This document shows positions 22,257 to 33,870 of a stretch of DNA of 49,371 bases, piece by piece. The stretch is taken from assembly GCA_004154925.1 (NCBI GenBank), contig QJNS01000384.1:1-49371 (forward strand), given 5' to 3'. A program made the position numbers and the translations under genes. Source of the DNA: Monosporascus cannonballus (Eukaryota; Ascomycota; Sordariomycetes; Xylariales). The notes under the pieces are model-generated. The model saw only the letters and a program-made list of their open reading frames with translations. It was not told the DNA's origin and did not search any database. The stretch's first letter is position 1. Each line of letters opens with the position of its first letter.

Positions 22257-23234
22257 TATCTCGATTTTGGGTCTTACAGCATTCATACTTCTAATGACGT
22301 CACGATTTTCAGTTCTTCCTCATTTGCCGATTCTGCGCTTAGATCCTCATGCGAGCCGGCTGGCACATTTCTTGTTCTGCGTTTCGGGCTGGTATTAGCA
22401 CCTTGTTGGCAGGATTTCTTGATTTTTCGAGAGGAGGGGGACCAAATAATGATACCACCGATCGAAACCGAGCTGTTGCTTCTATGGAGGATTCAATTTC
22501 CTAATGGAGAGGAAGAAAAAGAAGGATTCATAATCACAGGAGGAGGATCAAAGAGGAGTACGGCGTACCGGGTCGACTCGAGGATTTCGCCCGCGCGTAT
22601 ATATTCGGTGTTATGTAGTCGGCCGTGTTACGCCGTTCTGCTGTTGATTTTCTCTGATTTCCCAGCGGCATCATCGTATTCGTCAGATACCTGCCTCTGC
22701 GGAGGAAGATTAATGGATCGCCTTGCATCCAGCTTGAGGGGGGGGAGGGGGGGGGGATGGCTTTGATGCTTGCTGCTCTGCGGCGTAATATCCGCCACGA
22801 TCGATGGACGATAAGCAACTGGTGTGGCTTTCTGGGCTCAGGGCTCCTTCCTCTTGTACGGTATAGGCGTAGCAGTACCCGTCGTCGGGGGGATGCAGTC
22901 GTATGTGGCAGCCTGCCCCGTCTACTGACAGGAGAGCGAGGGAGGCTCCAGACAGCAGATGCAAGAGAGTTGTCTAGTTTGGTGGATACCTTAAGGAGAG
23001 CTGTTACGATGCAGTGGAAATAGTCTCTGAGTTCGGCATGGGCATCCCTCGCCACGCACACGGTTTCCAGGGCGAACGCGTGCGTCAGCGGTTTTTGGGC
23101 AAGTGGTGAATGTTTATTTAATGGTAACTACCCCCCAAGTTGGCCCCACTGGAACCGGGTAGACGGGTGGGCAGTTTATTGCTCGAGTCAGTGGTCTACC
23201 AGATAGCTCGTCCAACCGTCCTGAAATATGTAGG

Positions 23235-23250
23235 GATGGATGGATGGATA
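23235..23250 (+). repeat. ATGG microsatellite
   Basis: A short tandem run of the tetramer GGAT/ATGG (about 4 copies) in the intergenic region. No function is implied. Confidence 0.7.
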
Positions 23251-23443
23251 CGGCGTCTGGCGGACTATCTATCTACCCATCTGCTCGTATTCCAGTCTGT
23301 CTGCCTGTATGTCCAGCGTGCCGTGCGATGCGTAGCGTAGCGCGCTACCTCCGTCTGCCGATGCCCGTTGGTAGCCGTTCATTCATAACTGTATCTAGGT
23401 AGTCTACATGCGATTTTACCATCGTGAATGCTTCTCGTTTGCT

Positions 23444-23473
23444 TGTCCGTCCGTCCGTTCGTCATTCGTTCGT
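23444..23473 (+). repeat. GTCC/GTTC-type microsatellite
   Basis: A run of GTCC units drifting into GTTC and ATTC units (GTCCGTCCGTCCGTTCGTC and following). Simple sequence in the 3' flank region of the CSN7 gene. Confidence 0.7.
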
Positions 23474-23762
23474 AAAGTCATACCCGTAGCCCCCTACTGA
23501 CAAGTAGGTTTGGTACGTAATACACGACAACCTCACTGCGCCGTCGTGTCACTCCCGCTCTGCTGAAGCAGAGGATGGGGAGGCGTCATGCAGGGCCATC
23601 CCGCCACTATCAACACTACCACCGCTACCGGAAGAGCGGCCGGCAGAGGAGGATGAAGGGGGCATGGACCGGGTCCTCTTCGGAGCCGACCCGAGCTTGT
23701 CGTAGTCCCCATCCACAACGGCGGCAGCACCATCACCATTACCATCACCACCGGCATCGTCC

Positions 23763-24786
23763 TTAGAGCTTCCGACGACTCGTCCGCTTCTTACCTTGGG
23801 AACTGCCGCCGCCGTTGCTGCTCCCCGCTCCTCCCCCTCCGCTACCGCTACCGCCGGCCTCGCCCTCCTCGTAGGCGTCGTCGTCGTCGATCTCCATGAG
23901 CTCATCGTCGTCGTCCTCACCGACGTTGGCCTCGACGCTGCCGCGCTTGCCGCGATGGCCTCCGCCACGGAGCTGCGCCACTGCGCGGCTCAGGAGGTTA
24001 TTCTGACCGCGCCCGTGGACGCCAGACCCGCCCTGGCGAGAGTCGTTACCGGCACCGGCCTTGCCGGCCTGCTCGACGAGCCTCGCCTGCGCGGCGTCCC
24101 GGGCCTTCCTCTCGGCGTGGCGGGCCGCGGCGCCCGCGCGGACGGCGGCGATCTGGGCCTCGAGGTCCGAGAGGGTCTCGGCGCAGCGGCCGGACCAGGC
24201 GCGCAGCTGCGTCAGGATGGCGGGCACGCTCCCCGGCGCCAGGTCGCGCAGCGGCGAGACCGAGGAGACGTGCACGGTCTGGTTGCGCGGGTCGAGCTGC
24301 GCGGCCAGCAGGTCGGCGTACACGGCGCTGATGACGAGGTCCTCGAGGCCACGGGCGTCGGGCAGGCCGAGTGCCGCAAGCAGGGCTGTGTAGCCTAGGC
24401 CGTGCTGCGGGTCCCGGGCGAGCGTCAGCAGCGACAGCTGGCGCAGCTTGAGCGTCTGCGAGTCGTTGAGCGCGGGCAGGCCCGGCGTGCTGGTGTAGGT
24501 CTCGTAGGTGCCGTAGGAGAAGATCTCGAGCAGGCGCAGGTGCGACGCGTACTCGGAGGACTGGGAGAGCGCCTGGATCTGCGGAGTCCGGAGCAGCTCG
24601 GCGAAGACGTAGGTGTTCGGGTTGGATGTCGCTTGCGTGACCAGGTCGGCTGCCGCCCGGGGCGACGTTGCCGATTTGCTTAGTGCCAGGAATGGCTGGG
24701 TTTGCTTGTTAGTTTGTACGAGACGTATATGTTGCTGCGACCGGGAGACACACCTCGAGAGCATTTAGAGCTTTGGTCTGCTCCAT
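23763..24786 (-). CDS. csn7: COP9 signalosome subunit 7 (PCI-domain protein)
   Basis: Minus strand, two exons: 24786-24754 and 24695-23763; 321 aa. The 58-nt intron (GTGTGT donor) joins MEQTKALNALE to PFLALSKSATSPRAAADLV, the expected conserved start of CSN7, which decides the start codon. The PCI region covers about residues 20-170: TYVFAELLRTPQIQAL, LRLLEIFSYGTYETY, LKLRQLSLLTLA, the winged-helix LEDLVISAVYADLLAAQLD, and VHVSSVSPLRDL. A helix and a basic/acidic low-complexity tail (Gly-rich, DDDDELMEIDDDD, KKRTSRRKL) follow. The COP9 signalosome removes Nedd8 from cullin-RING ligases; in filamentous fungi it links light response, development and secondary metabolism. A possible donor (GGTAAGAAG) just before the stop allows an alternative tail. 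Divergent from the copper ATPase gene 1.7 kb away. Confidence 0.88.
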
Positions 24787-26488
24787 GGCGGCGGAGGGGA
24801 CGCTCTCAACGCAAGGCTGAATCGGAACTCGGATCGGCTCACGAGGCTGTGGGGTGGAGGTTCCGGGGTTGGGTAGGAAGGAAAGGAAATCAAGCTGTGC
24901 CGATGATGAACCAATAGCGAATTCTGTGGTGATTTTATGAGGATGGTGGGTCTGTCTGCGGTTGTTTCTGTTTCAGTGCTGGGATCTCTTCACAAATGCA
25001 AAATATTGGATTGGATATCCCCCCGCGGTATGATCTCCCGAAGTATATCGATTGGCTAAGTGGAATGGAGGTAGATAGAGATGGAGTGGTTGCAGCTTGC
25101 AAGTCTCGCTGGGCTGGGGTGTTGCTTGTACCTGTGCCCTTGTGTCAGGACGGTTTGAGCCGCTTCCCCAGCGTCCTCGCTTTTGTTTCGACGCTAGGCC
25201 AAAAGGAGACTAACTCTTTGGTGGAGGGGCAGCTGAGGGGCAGTGATTATCTCAGGCACTTGCGACCGTGCCATAGTGCCATAGTGCCATAGTGGATAGA
25301 AGTTGAATTAAGGGAAGGCCGGACTGGTGCCAAGCGACGTTGTTCGCCAAACATTCCGTATTGAATATATTGAACCGGGCTCCAGCACAGTGTAACGAAG
25401 CTCCCTTTGCAGCTAGGTAGGTAGTACAGTAGGTACTATGCTACTTCAGTAAGTATTGTGCTACTAGGCTACCCCTCCGTCACTGTGAAATACTGAGGAA
25501 TCAGCACAGCATCAACTACCGGCTCCGACACCCACCCGGTTGCGATCTTAATTAATATATTATTGCTGCGGCAGAAACCGGAACCCGGCCAGCTTTCAGA
25601 TTAGGTCAGACAACATATTATCCATTGGGAAATAGCATCCACGTGGTCTGAACTTCAATACTCGTATTCCTCAGCATCTACCATAAGAAGCCTCTCGACG
25701 CCACATTAATCCAGCTGATAAGCTGAGGAGGGAGGGTTTACAACGTGGGATTTTCCATTCAAAGTAATTTCTCCCCTTCTCTCAACCTCAGCTTCATATT
25801 TGTAAACAGGACAGTGTAAATCATCTCACCTTTCCGGTGTAGCAAGTCAATAGACGGTTCTTTGGAAAACACCACAAACAAAAAGACTTTCAGTGTTTTA
25901 ATCCATGACTTCTATACAACGCCACATGTGCCTGTGACAGTGAGCCACACGCCCAGCACTAAACCACTTCCGCAACAATTGCCCGATTCATATGACTTCG
26001 GGTACTCCCAGCGGCACCGTAGTGTCTAACACGGTACAACCCCTAAGTGAGATGCACGCAGACCTTGGCAGACCCATTTTAGCGGACTAACTAACGTCCT
26101 TTACATCCGCCCACCTAAAACGGAATACCCGCCAGACCAGCTACACCGTAAAACTCCAAATATTTCCTCCCGTGAAACCAATTTCAACATCCATTCCCTC
26201 CTGCCTCGGGTCGGACTCTTTCGGATATACGAACCTCAGGTTTCCAGTCGCTTCCCTGGGCCCCCGTTGCTGGGCTGCTGATACATCCACATTAATAACG
26301 TCTCTTTGTCAATTAGTTTCTCTCCTATCAATAACCATTTTGTACAGACATCCCATATTATCATGCCGTTCTTTGTATAGCCCGCAACGCGGAACGGCTT
26401 CCCTTAGAGTACATAACTCCTATCTTCTCTGTACATAGTCCCCCCCTTCTTGGACATTCCCCCCCAGTTTCTGCTGAATCGCTGCGCG
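24787..26488. other. Divergent intergenic region
   Basis: About 1.7 kb between csn7 (minus) and the copper ATPase gene (plus). No gene recognised. It contains an 8-bp tandem repeat (listed separately) and a cluster of short GTAGGTA/GCTACT-like repeats at about 25415-25475, some of them inverted with respect to each other. AT content rises around 25550-25620 without RIP-like saturation. No copper-responsive element could be identified with confidence. Confidence 0.55.
25268..25294 (+). repeat. 8-bp tandem repeat (GTGCCATA)x3
   Basis: Three perfect head-to-tail copies of GTGCCATA followed by GTG. Short, unique in this window; significance unknown. Confidence 0.85.
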
Positions 26489-29400
26489 ATGGCACCCGCA
26501 CATATTCGAGTCCCACCGGGAGATCCGGCGCGGTCTTCCCTACAGACACCGAGAACACCGAGGTGGGCTACGACGACTTTGAGAGTCGGTGGCATGACGT
26601 GAGCTCCCTCGTTTGTGATGTTATCGCGTCCCATTTTTTCGCGGTGAGACCTGGCTGACGTGTCTCCTGCTATCAGATGTGGTGCTTGCACTTCGTCCGT
26701 TGAAGCGGGCTTCAAGGGCGTCGACGGGGTTGGAAATGTCTCGGTTAGTTTGGTCATGGAGCGAGCCGTAGTAATGCACGACCCGGGTCGCGTCTCCACC
26801 GAGCAGATACGAGACATCATCGAGGACCGTGGCTTCGAGGCTGAAGTCCTGTCGACAGACCTGCCGTCTCCGATGTTCAGACCCGAAACCCAGGTGCTTT
26901 ACGACGCTGCGGACGAAGACGATGGTTTACCTGCTACTACCATTACGACCATCGCCGTCGAGGGCATGACCTGCGGTGCTTGCACCTCAGCCGTGGAAGG
27001 TGGCTTCGCGGACGTTCCGGGAGTCAAGCATTTCAGCATATCGTTACTGTCCGAAAGAGCCGTCATTGAACACGATACTGCGCTGTTGCCCACCGATAAG
27101 ATTCTGGAAATTATTGAGGATAGGGGGTTTGGCGCCACTTTGGTAGACAGCGAAGAGTGCAAACCCGCGAGGAGAAGCGTAGCGGAGGCCGATACCACGC
27201 GGCCGTCCGTGGCCACGATTACTGTTGCGATTGAGGGTATGACCTGTGGCGCTTGCACTTCTGCGATCGAGGGCGGGTTCTCTGGACTTGACGGTATCCT
27301 GCGGTTCAACATTAGCTTGCTGGCCGAAAGAGCCGTTATTACCCACGACCCAGTCAAGGTACCAGCGGAGAAGATCGTTGAAATTATCGAGGACAGGGGT
27401 TTTGATGCTAAAGTCTTGTCGACCCAATTTGACGTTGCGGACCATGCCTCGGCGTCTTCTACGGCGCAGTTTAAAGTATACGGCAACCCGGACGCTGCAG
27501 CGGCTCAGAATATTGAAGACACCCTCCTCGAGCTACCTGGTGTCAGCTCGGCCAAACTCAGCCTGGCTACTTCTAGGCTCACTGTTTCTCATAAGCCCAA
27601 TGTCACGGGACTCCGCTCGATAGTCGACAGCGTTGAGAAGCTAGGGTTCAATGCGCTGGTAGCCGACAACGACGACAACAATGCTCAGCTCGAGTCCTTG
27701 GCGAAGACGAGGGAGATACAGGAATGGCACAGGGCATTCAAGATCTCCTTGGCTTTCGCGATCCCTGTTTTCTTCATTGGCATGATCTTTCCAATGGTCG
27801 TTCCCATACTCGACTTTGGAGGCTTGGAACTCATTCCGGGTCTGTTTCTCGGCGATGTGATTTGCTTGGCTCTAACGATCCCCGTGCAGTTTGGCATTGG
27901 CAAGCGATTTTACATTTCGGCATATAAATCTGTCAAACACAGATCCCCCACCATGGATGTGCTCGTGGTGCTTGGGACGTCTTCTGCCTTCTTCTTCAGC
28001 GTTTTCGCCATGGTCGTCTCGTTGCTGTTCCCGCCTCACACCAGGCCTAACACCATCTTCGACACTAGTACGATGCTCATCACATTTATCACCTTGGGTC
28101 GCTGGTTGGAGAACCGTGCGAAGGGCCAAACCTCGAGGGCTCTTTCTAGGCTTATGTCGCTAGCGCCGTCTATGGCCACCATCTACGCGGACCCCATCGC
28201 GGCTGAGAAAGCTGCCGAAAATTGGGAGGCTGGTGCTGGAACGGATGAGTCCAAGGAGTCTGCTGTCGAAGGGAACGCGGAGGAAGAAAAAGTGATCCTT
28301 ACCGAGCTCATTCAAGTCGGCGATATCGTGGTTATCCGTCCGGGGGATAAGATCCCTGCGGACGGCATAATTGTGCGAGGCGAAACATACGTAGACGAGA
28401 GCATGGTGACAGGAGAGGCAATTCCGGTTCAAAAGACGAAAGGAAGTGGTGTTATCGGCGGAACGGTCAACGGACATGGCCGGGTCGATTTTCGAGTCAC
28501 CAGGGCTGGCCGCGACACTCAGCTCAGCCAAATTGTCAAGCTCGTGCAAGATGCGCAAACAACCAGAGCTCCCATCCAAAGGCTGGCCGACACGCTCGCG
28601 GGCTATTTCGTGCCCGCCATCCTTCTCCTTGGTCTGTTGACTTTTGCCGTCTGGATGATTCTCAGTCACGCTTTGCCAAACCCACCGAAGATTTTCCTCC
28701 AGGCCGAGAGTGGTGGCAAGCTCATGGTCTGTGTCGAGCTATGCATATCAGTCATCGTATTTGCATGTCCATGTGCCTTGGGTTTGGCAACACCGACCGC
28801 AGTCATGGTAGGCACTGGAATAGGGGCAGAAAATGGAATCCTAATCAAAGGAGGCGCCGCCCTCGAGAGGACGACCAAGGTTACCCAGGTGGTGCTTGAC
28901 AAGACTGGAACCATCACTAACGGCAAGATGAGCGTCGCGTCTTCACGCATGACATCTATTTGGCAAGACAACGAGTGGCGCCGGAGACTCTGGTGGGCCA
29001 TTGTGGGACTAGCCGAGATGGGGAGTGAGCACCCAGTCGGGAAAGCTATTCTGGACGCTGCGCGCACGGAGCTGGGTCTAGACGCCGAGGGAACTATCGA
29101 CGGCAGCATTGGCGATTTCAGGGCAGTCGTTGGCAGGGGTATAAGTGCTGTCGTAGAGCCGCATTCGAGCGCGGAACGCACCCGCTATAATGTTCTCGTC
29201 GGAAATGTTCGCTTCCTCCGCGAGCATGGTGCGGAGGTGCCAGACACCGCAGTAGCTGCTTCCGAGGAGATCAATTCGAAGGCCACCGGATCTAAAACCA
29301 CGTCCGCAGGCACCACGAACATTTTCATTGCTATTGACGGCAAGTATGCCGGCCATCTCTGCCTCTCAGACACCGTCAAGGATGGCGCTGTCGCAGCGAT

Positions 29401-30118
29401 CTCCGTCCTGCACCGAATGGGCATCAAAACGGCAATCGTGACGGGCGACCAGAAATCCACTGCGCTTGCCGTAGCGTCGCTAGTCGGCATCCCTGCGGAA
29501 AATGTCTACGCCGGCGTCTCCCCGGACCAGAAGCAGGAGATCATCCGCCAGATTCAGGTCCAGGGCGAATGTGTCGCCATGGTAGGTGACGGCATCAACG
29601 ATTCGCCCGCGCTCGCCACCGCCGACGTCGGCATCGCTATGGCTAGCGGCACCGACGTCGCCATGGAGGCCGCCGACGTGGTGCTCATGCGCCCCAACGA
29701 TCTCATGGACATCCCCGCCGCCCTCCACCTCTCGCGCACCATCTTCTGGCGCATCAAGCTCAACCTCGCCTGGGCCTGCCTCTATAACGTCATCGGCCTG
29801 CCCTTCGCCATGGGCATCTTCCTGCCCCTGGGCCTGCACCTGCACCCCATGGCCGCCGGGGCTGCCATGGCCTGCAGCAGCGTCAGCGTCGTCGTGAGCT
29901 CCCTGCTGCTGAAGTTCTGGCGGCGGCCCCGGTGGATGGAGGACGCGCTGCTCGAGAGCTCAAGCAAGGGTGGCATCAAGAAGCGCGGACGTGGCTGGGG
30001 TTTCCTTGACGGCGCCGTCATGCGTGTCAGGGATGCCGCGGCCGCCGTCTTTGGCGGGAGGAGTGGGAAGAACGAAGGCTATGTTCCACTCGATACGTTG
30101 GATCGTGCTGATACCTAA
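26489..30118 (+). CDS. ccc2: Cu(I)-transporting P1B-type ATPase (Ccc2/ATP7 type)
   Basis: Two exons (26489-26598 and 26677-30118; 78-nt intron, GTGAGC donor) give 1183 aa. The first exon is needed to complete the first metal-binding motif across the splice (GGMT-CGACT). Three HMA domains carry MTCGAC (Cys38/41, Cys136/139, Cys227/230); a fourth HMA-like fold (about 325-395) lacks the Cys pair. The ATPase core has TGEA (615-618), the copper-site CPC in the membrane (734-736), the phosphorylated DKTGT (D778), the SEHP nucleotide-site motif (820-823) and GDGIND (D1008). Membrane helices flank these in P1B order. Family knowledge: it pumps Cu(I) into the late Golgi to load multicopper oxidases such as laccases and Fet3, or exports excess copper. 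Which role cannot be told from sequence; three CxxC domains suit the secretory-pathway type. No damage is seen. Confidence 0.94.
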
Positions 30119-30869
30119 TGCGGTAGAGGGGGGCTACTACATGTCTCTTGTTTGCCTGGATTTGGGTTAGATTTCGTTGTTTTTATATATCGAAAGGCGT
30201 GTTGGGAATGGACGGCGGGCTGTATATCTCCGCGTGGTTGAGCGTGTTTACCTGATCGATAGGATATATTTGTTGAATACACTTGCATGTCTATACCGTG
30301 ATTAGAAGTCGTGGTATTAGCCACAGGATTCCTCCGTCTTCCACTCAACTAGGTGCTCTCCCAGCATACTTTTCCATTTCACGACCATCAATGGTATCAC
30401 AACCCATCCGCTCTCGCGTTCTCCAACAACCTCGTCAGTGGGTCCACAAGCCGAACCCGAGCGATACCATGGATGGATAACACCAAGGAACGGGCGCGCC
30501 AAGCCAACCGATAGCAAGCGATTATCTTCGGACTTTACTCGTACAAGTAATCTGTCATATATAACCGCCTCAGCCGCAACCATTCTGCGAGGTTCTATTG
30601 GTCTACCCGCCGATGACGTCTAGTCTCGGACTTCTTGAACATAGTTGAGAGGACTGAATCGTGCGATCTATCTTGGCATCCCGTCGCCCCTCGCACTCAT
30701 TTTTTACTTCTTTCTCTTCCTCTGGTAGCTACGCTGACTGCCCTATCCCCCCCGGATTGAGGCCTGACTAGGGTAATCCAATCGATCTCATACCCTGGTC
30801 CATAACTACCATACACTTTCATATCATCGCCTCCACCAAACAAGAACCACCCCCAGCCCCATCAGCATC
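30119..30869. other. Intergenic, no gene recognised
   Basis: About 0.75 kb with the 3' flank of the copper ATPase gene and the promoter of the next gene. Its last 120 bp are C-rich, typical of a fungal 5' UTR. Confidence 0.55.
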
Positions 30870-31814
30870 ATGGCGCTATCTGCATTCGGCCTCGGAGGAG
30901 GCTCTTCCCTCTCGTCGCATCCGCATCTACACCGTCTCCCGCCTCTCCACCGGTGGTGGGTGGCGGGCGCCAGAAACCCCCGCACCACCACCGCCGCGCT
31001 CGTCCTCGTCGTCTGCGTGGCGGCGCCCGCCACATACCTGGCGCTCGCGAAGCGCTCCCTCGGCCGCCGCACCGAGGCGCGGCCCGCGCGCGTCCGGTCC
31101 CTCCGATCCGGGTCCGCCGCCGAGGGCGATGATGGCGAGGAGATCTTAACCGGCACGCTCGTGCCCCTCCCCGATGAAGAGATGGCGCGCGAAGCGGACG
31201 CCGGGGTCGTGGTGGCGCGCGAGACCGTCTGTTCGCTCCCGTTCCCGGTAGCGAGCCTGAAGCCGGAATTCGTCAGGCGCCGCTCCGGTCCCGGTCTCGG
31301 TCTCGGCCTAGGCGCAGACGCAGGTACGGGTGCAGATGCGGAGGTAAGCGAGGTAGACAAGGACGCCATGGTCTCGGCCTTCCTGCGCACGTCGATGCGC
31401 CTCTTCACGCGCACGCCGCAGGCGTTGGTCATGCGGCGGCTCATGCCCCCCGGCGAGGAGTCGTTCGAGGCCCCGTACCTCGACGCCTGCGGCTTCGCCG
31501 TCGGCGACCGCGTCTGCGGCGTCTACGTCGTCGCCGAACGGCGCGCGGCCGACGGCGTCGCCGTCCTGAGGCTCTCGCCGCCCGAGGGCTGGAGCGGGCC
31601 GAGGCCCGAGGGCGTCATCGCCGTCGCCGTCGTCGAGGACCGGGGCGGGGAGGAGGGGAAGGGGGCCCGGAAGCTGCGGTTCGTCAATGAGACGGTGCTC
31701 TGGAGGCGCGCCGACGCCGCGCCTACCGTGCTCGAGGGCCGCGTGGGCGCCTGGTTGCACGAGCTCATGATTCGGTGGTTCGTCGTCAGGGCCGTAGCCG
31801 CTGTTACCGTGTAG
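30870..31814 (+). CDS. Uncharacterised single-pass membrane protein
   Basis: Intronless frame of 314 codons with very GC-rich third positions. I do not recognise the family. The N terminus is Gly/Ser/His-rich, then one membrane helix (about 38-58, TTTAALVLVVCVAAPATYLA) followed by a basic KRSLGRR stop-transfer, so the bulk of the protein is likely on one side of a membrane. A low-complexity Gly-Leu/Gly-Ala run lies at about 138-154. The C-terminal 150 residues look folded, with conserved-looking aromatic and acidic patches (SAFLRTSMRLFTRTPQ, SFEAPYLDACGFAVGDRVCGVY, VNETVLWRR, GAWLHELMIRWFVV). It is the last gene before the AT-rich island: only about 90 bp separate its stop codon from the composition break. 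Confidence 0.7.
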   Translation: MALSAFGLGGGSSLSSHPHLHRLPPLHRWWVAGARNPRTTTAALVLVVCVAAPATYLALAKRSLGRRTEARPARVRSLRSGSAAEGDDGEEILTGTLVPLPDEEMAREADAGVVVARETVCSLPFPVASLKPEFVRRRSGPGLGLGLGADAGTGADAEVSEVDKDAMVSAFLRTSMRLFTRTPQALVMRRLMPPGEESFEAPYLDACGFAVGDRVCGVYVVAERRAADGVAVLRLSPPEGWSGPRPEGVIAVAVVEDRGGEEGKGARKLRFVNETVLWRRADAAPTVLEGRVGAWLHELMIRWFVVRAVAAVTV

Positions 31815-33870
31815 ATGGCGCTGCTTGGGTGTTGGGTCGGATTGAGAGGGGATGAAGGTGGGGATGGGAAGAGAGATTTGACGACGGTTTTGTTTCCTGG
31901 AAATTAAGATTAATTATATGTAATTTAATATATTTAATTAAATTAAACATTTATATTTCCTAATATACAAGAAGAATAATAGTTGAAAAAATAAAATAAA
32001 ATATATTTTCTTAATTTTCTACACATTAAAAAACCGAATTTAATTGAAGTATTTTTAATAAAAAATGAAAACATTTTATTATATTTACAAATGAATTATA
32101 TAATTTTTAATATTATAATACAGATATTTATATTTTTATTAGCTTATAAATATATGTATTATATTATGTAATATACTCAAAAAATTTAAAATGTAAGTAA
32201 ATTTAATATTATAACTTAATAAATTACGATCTTTAAAAACGGTCGCAATAAAAACAGCTAAGAAAACTAAGTAGATTAAATTACGCAATATATTATTAGC
32301 TGACGAATAGTGAGCTTGTAAGTCGGATTATTAATTTACTAATAATAAGTTAGTAAACTAATATAAATATATATATTCTTTCAATTTTTAATTTAATAAT
32401 ATTAATTTATAGCATAATTTTGTTATTTAAAATAATTTTTATATTACGACATTTATTACGAGAAATATTACAGACTAATTGAAATTTATAATAAAGAATT
32501 ATTTAAAAAATGCAAAAGCCGATAAAGAATTTTTTTTAATTATGTACATTTCGAAAAAAAGTTAAAACTTAATTTCGAAAATCAAAATAAAATTATTAAA
32601 TTATTCAAACCCAAATTTTTAACCATATATAATACGACAATTGTTAAAATCGATATAAATTATATAAACACCTTGTAAAAAAGAGAAATATATATAATAT
32701 GTAAAAACTAACTAATAAATAAAGAAAAACACCAAATAGACTCGTTATTTTATATAATAGAACACCAAAATGTATAAAATTCGAAACTGTTTAACGTAAA
32801 AGTAAAAGGTCAATTATATATAATAATCATAATAAAACAAAATATTATCGAAATATTTATAGAAAAAACTTTAACGGCAAAATAATTAAGTCTTTCTTCC
32901 GAAAAAAATACTAACTAAACCGAACGAAAAATCGTTCGATAAAAATAAACAAAATATTAATCTAACTTAAGCTTGATATAAATATAGATAATTATCACAG
33001 TTCTAAGTGGTACCTAGTGAGTATATAGATCAGAATAAGGCGATCAGAGCTCGACCTAACAACGTTCCACTTTTAGTAGTATAATAGCTATGCTTTTGTT
33101 CTCGTGCCGTAATAAAATCTAATTGAAAAAAAATTATTTATAAAAAAATCTTTAGTTACTATAAATAAAATAAATATTGAATAGAAAAAAAGTAATTTAA
33201 TAAACAATTTAAAAAATAATATAAAAAGTCATTAATAAGGCTTAATTTTTAATTACTATTTATTATATATTTGAAAAATAAGAACATTTTTAAAATAAAA
33301 ATTCTCACTTTTACTTACAATATATAAAAACGATATAAACGTATTATAATAAAATGTGATATAATATATAAAAGAATTAATTACTTAATAAAAACATTAT
33401 AATAAAATAAAAAGTAATAACGGAAATTAAAAAGCTATTTTCATCGACAAAAGTAATAAGTGTAATAATTTATTACATTATATATGAAAATATATAATAA
33501 ATTTAAGAAATTTGAAAAGAAATTTAAAGAATTATCTATAAAAAGTCGCAAAATAGCGAAATTAAAAACAATTGAAAAAGATTTTTAAAAAATTTTAAAT
33601 ATAATAATAAAATCTGTTTATAATTTTATTACATTAAATATACGAATCGAAATATATTAATATATCGTAGTAATAAACTACAAGATTTTGAAGAAAATCT
33701 TATTATATTAATAAATTATAAATAAAATGAATATATTATAAACATATACGTTAATATTTTCCATATTTAGGAATATCGAAAAAAATATTTGGTTTGCGAT
33801 AATAAAAAAATTAAATGCAAAATTAACTATCTTGAAACCTTTAAATAAAAATAATATTATATAATAAATT
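31815..33870. other. AT-rich RIP-saturated DNA, no recognisable element
   Basis: From about 31905 composition drops abruptly to very AT-rich, continuing to the window end. Stops occur in all frames and no protein motif could be read. One block at about 32985-33120 (containing TTCTAAGTGGTACCTAGTGAG and CTCGTGCCG) is clearly less AT-rich and could be an LTR or terminus fragment of another element; it has no partner in the window that I could see. Confidence 0.7.

Larger units (their letters stand above)
22257..23762. other. Intergenic between convergent genes
   Basis: About 1.5 kb with no recognised gene. It carries a purine/G-rich tract (G8AG9A at about 22738-22756) and two simple repeats listed separately. 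The last 200 bp contain continuing open frames on the minus strand (to 23549), an alternative 3' end for the CSN7 gene if the GGTAAGAAG near its stop is used as a splice donor. Confidence 0.55.

Noticed and set aside
23549..23968. Minus-strand frame extending past the CSN7 stop
   Set aside because: Ser/Gly/Thr-rich low complexity overlapping the CSN7 tail; could be an alternative 3' exon but no acceptor or conserved sequence supports it.
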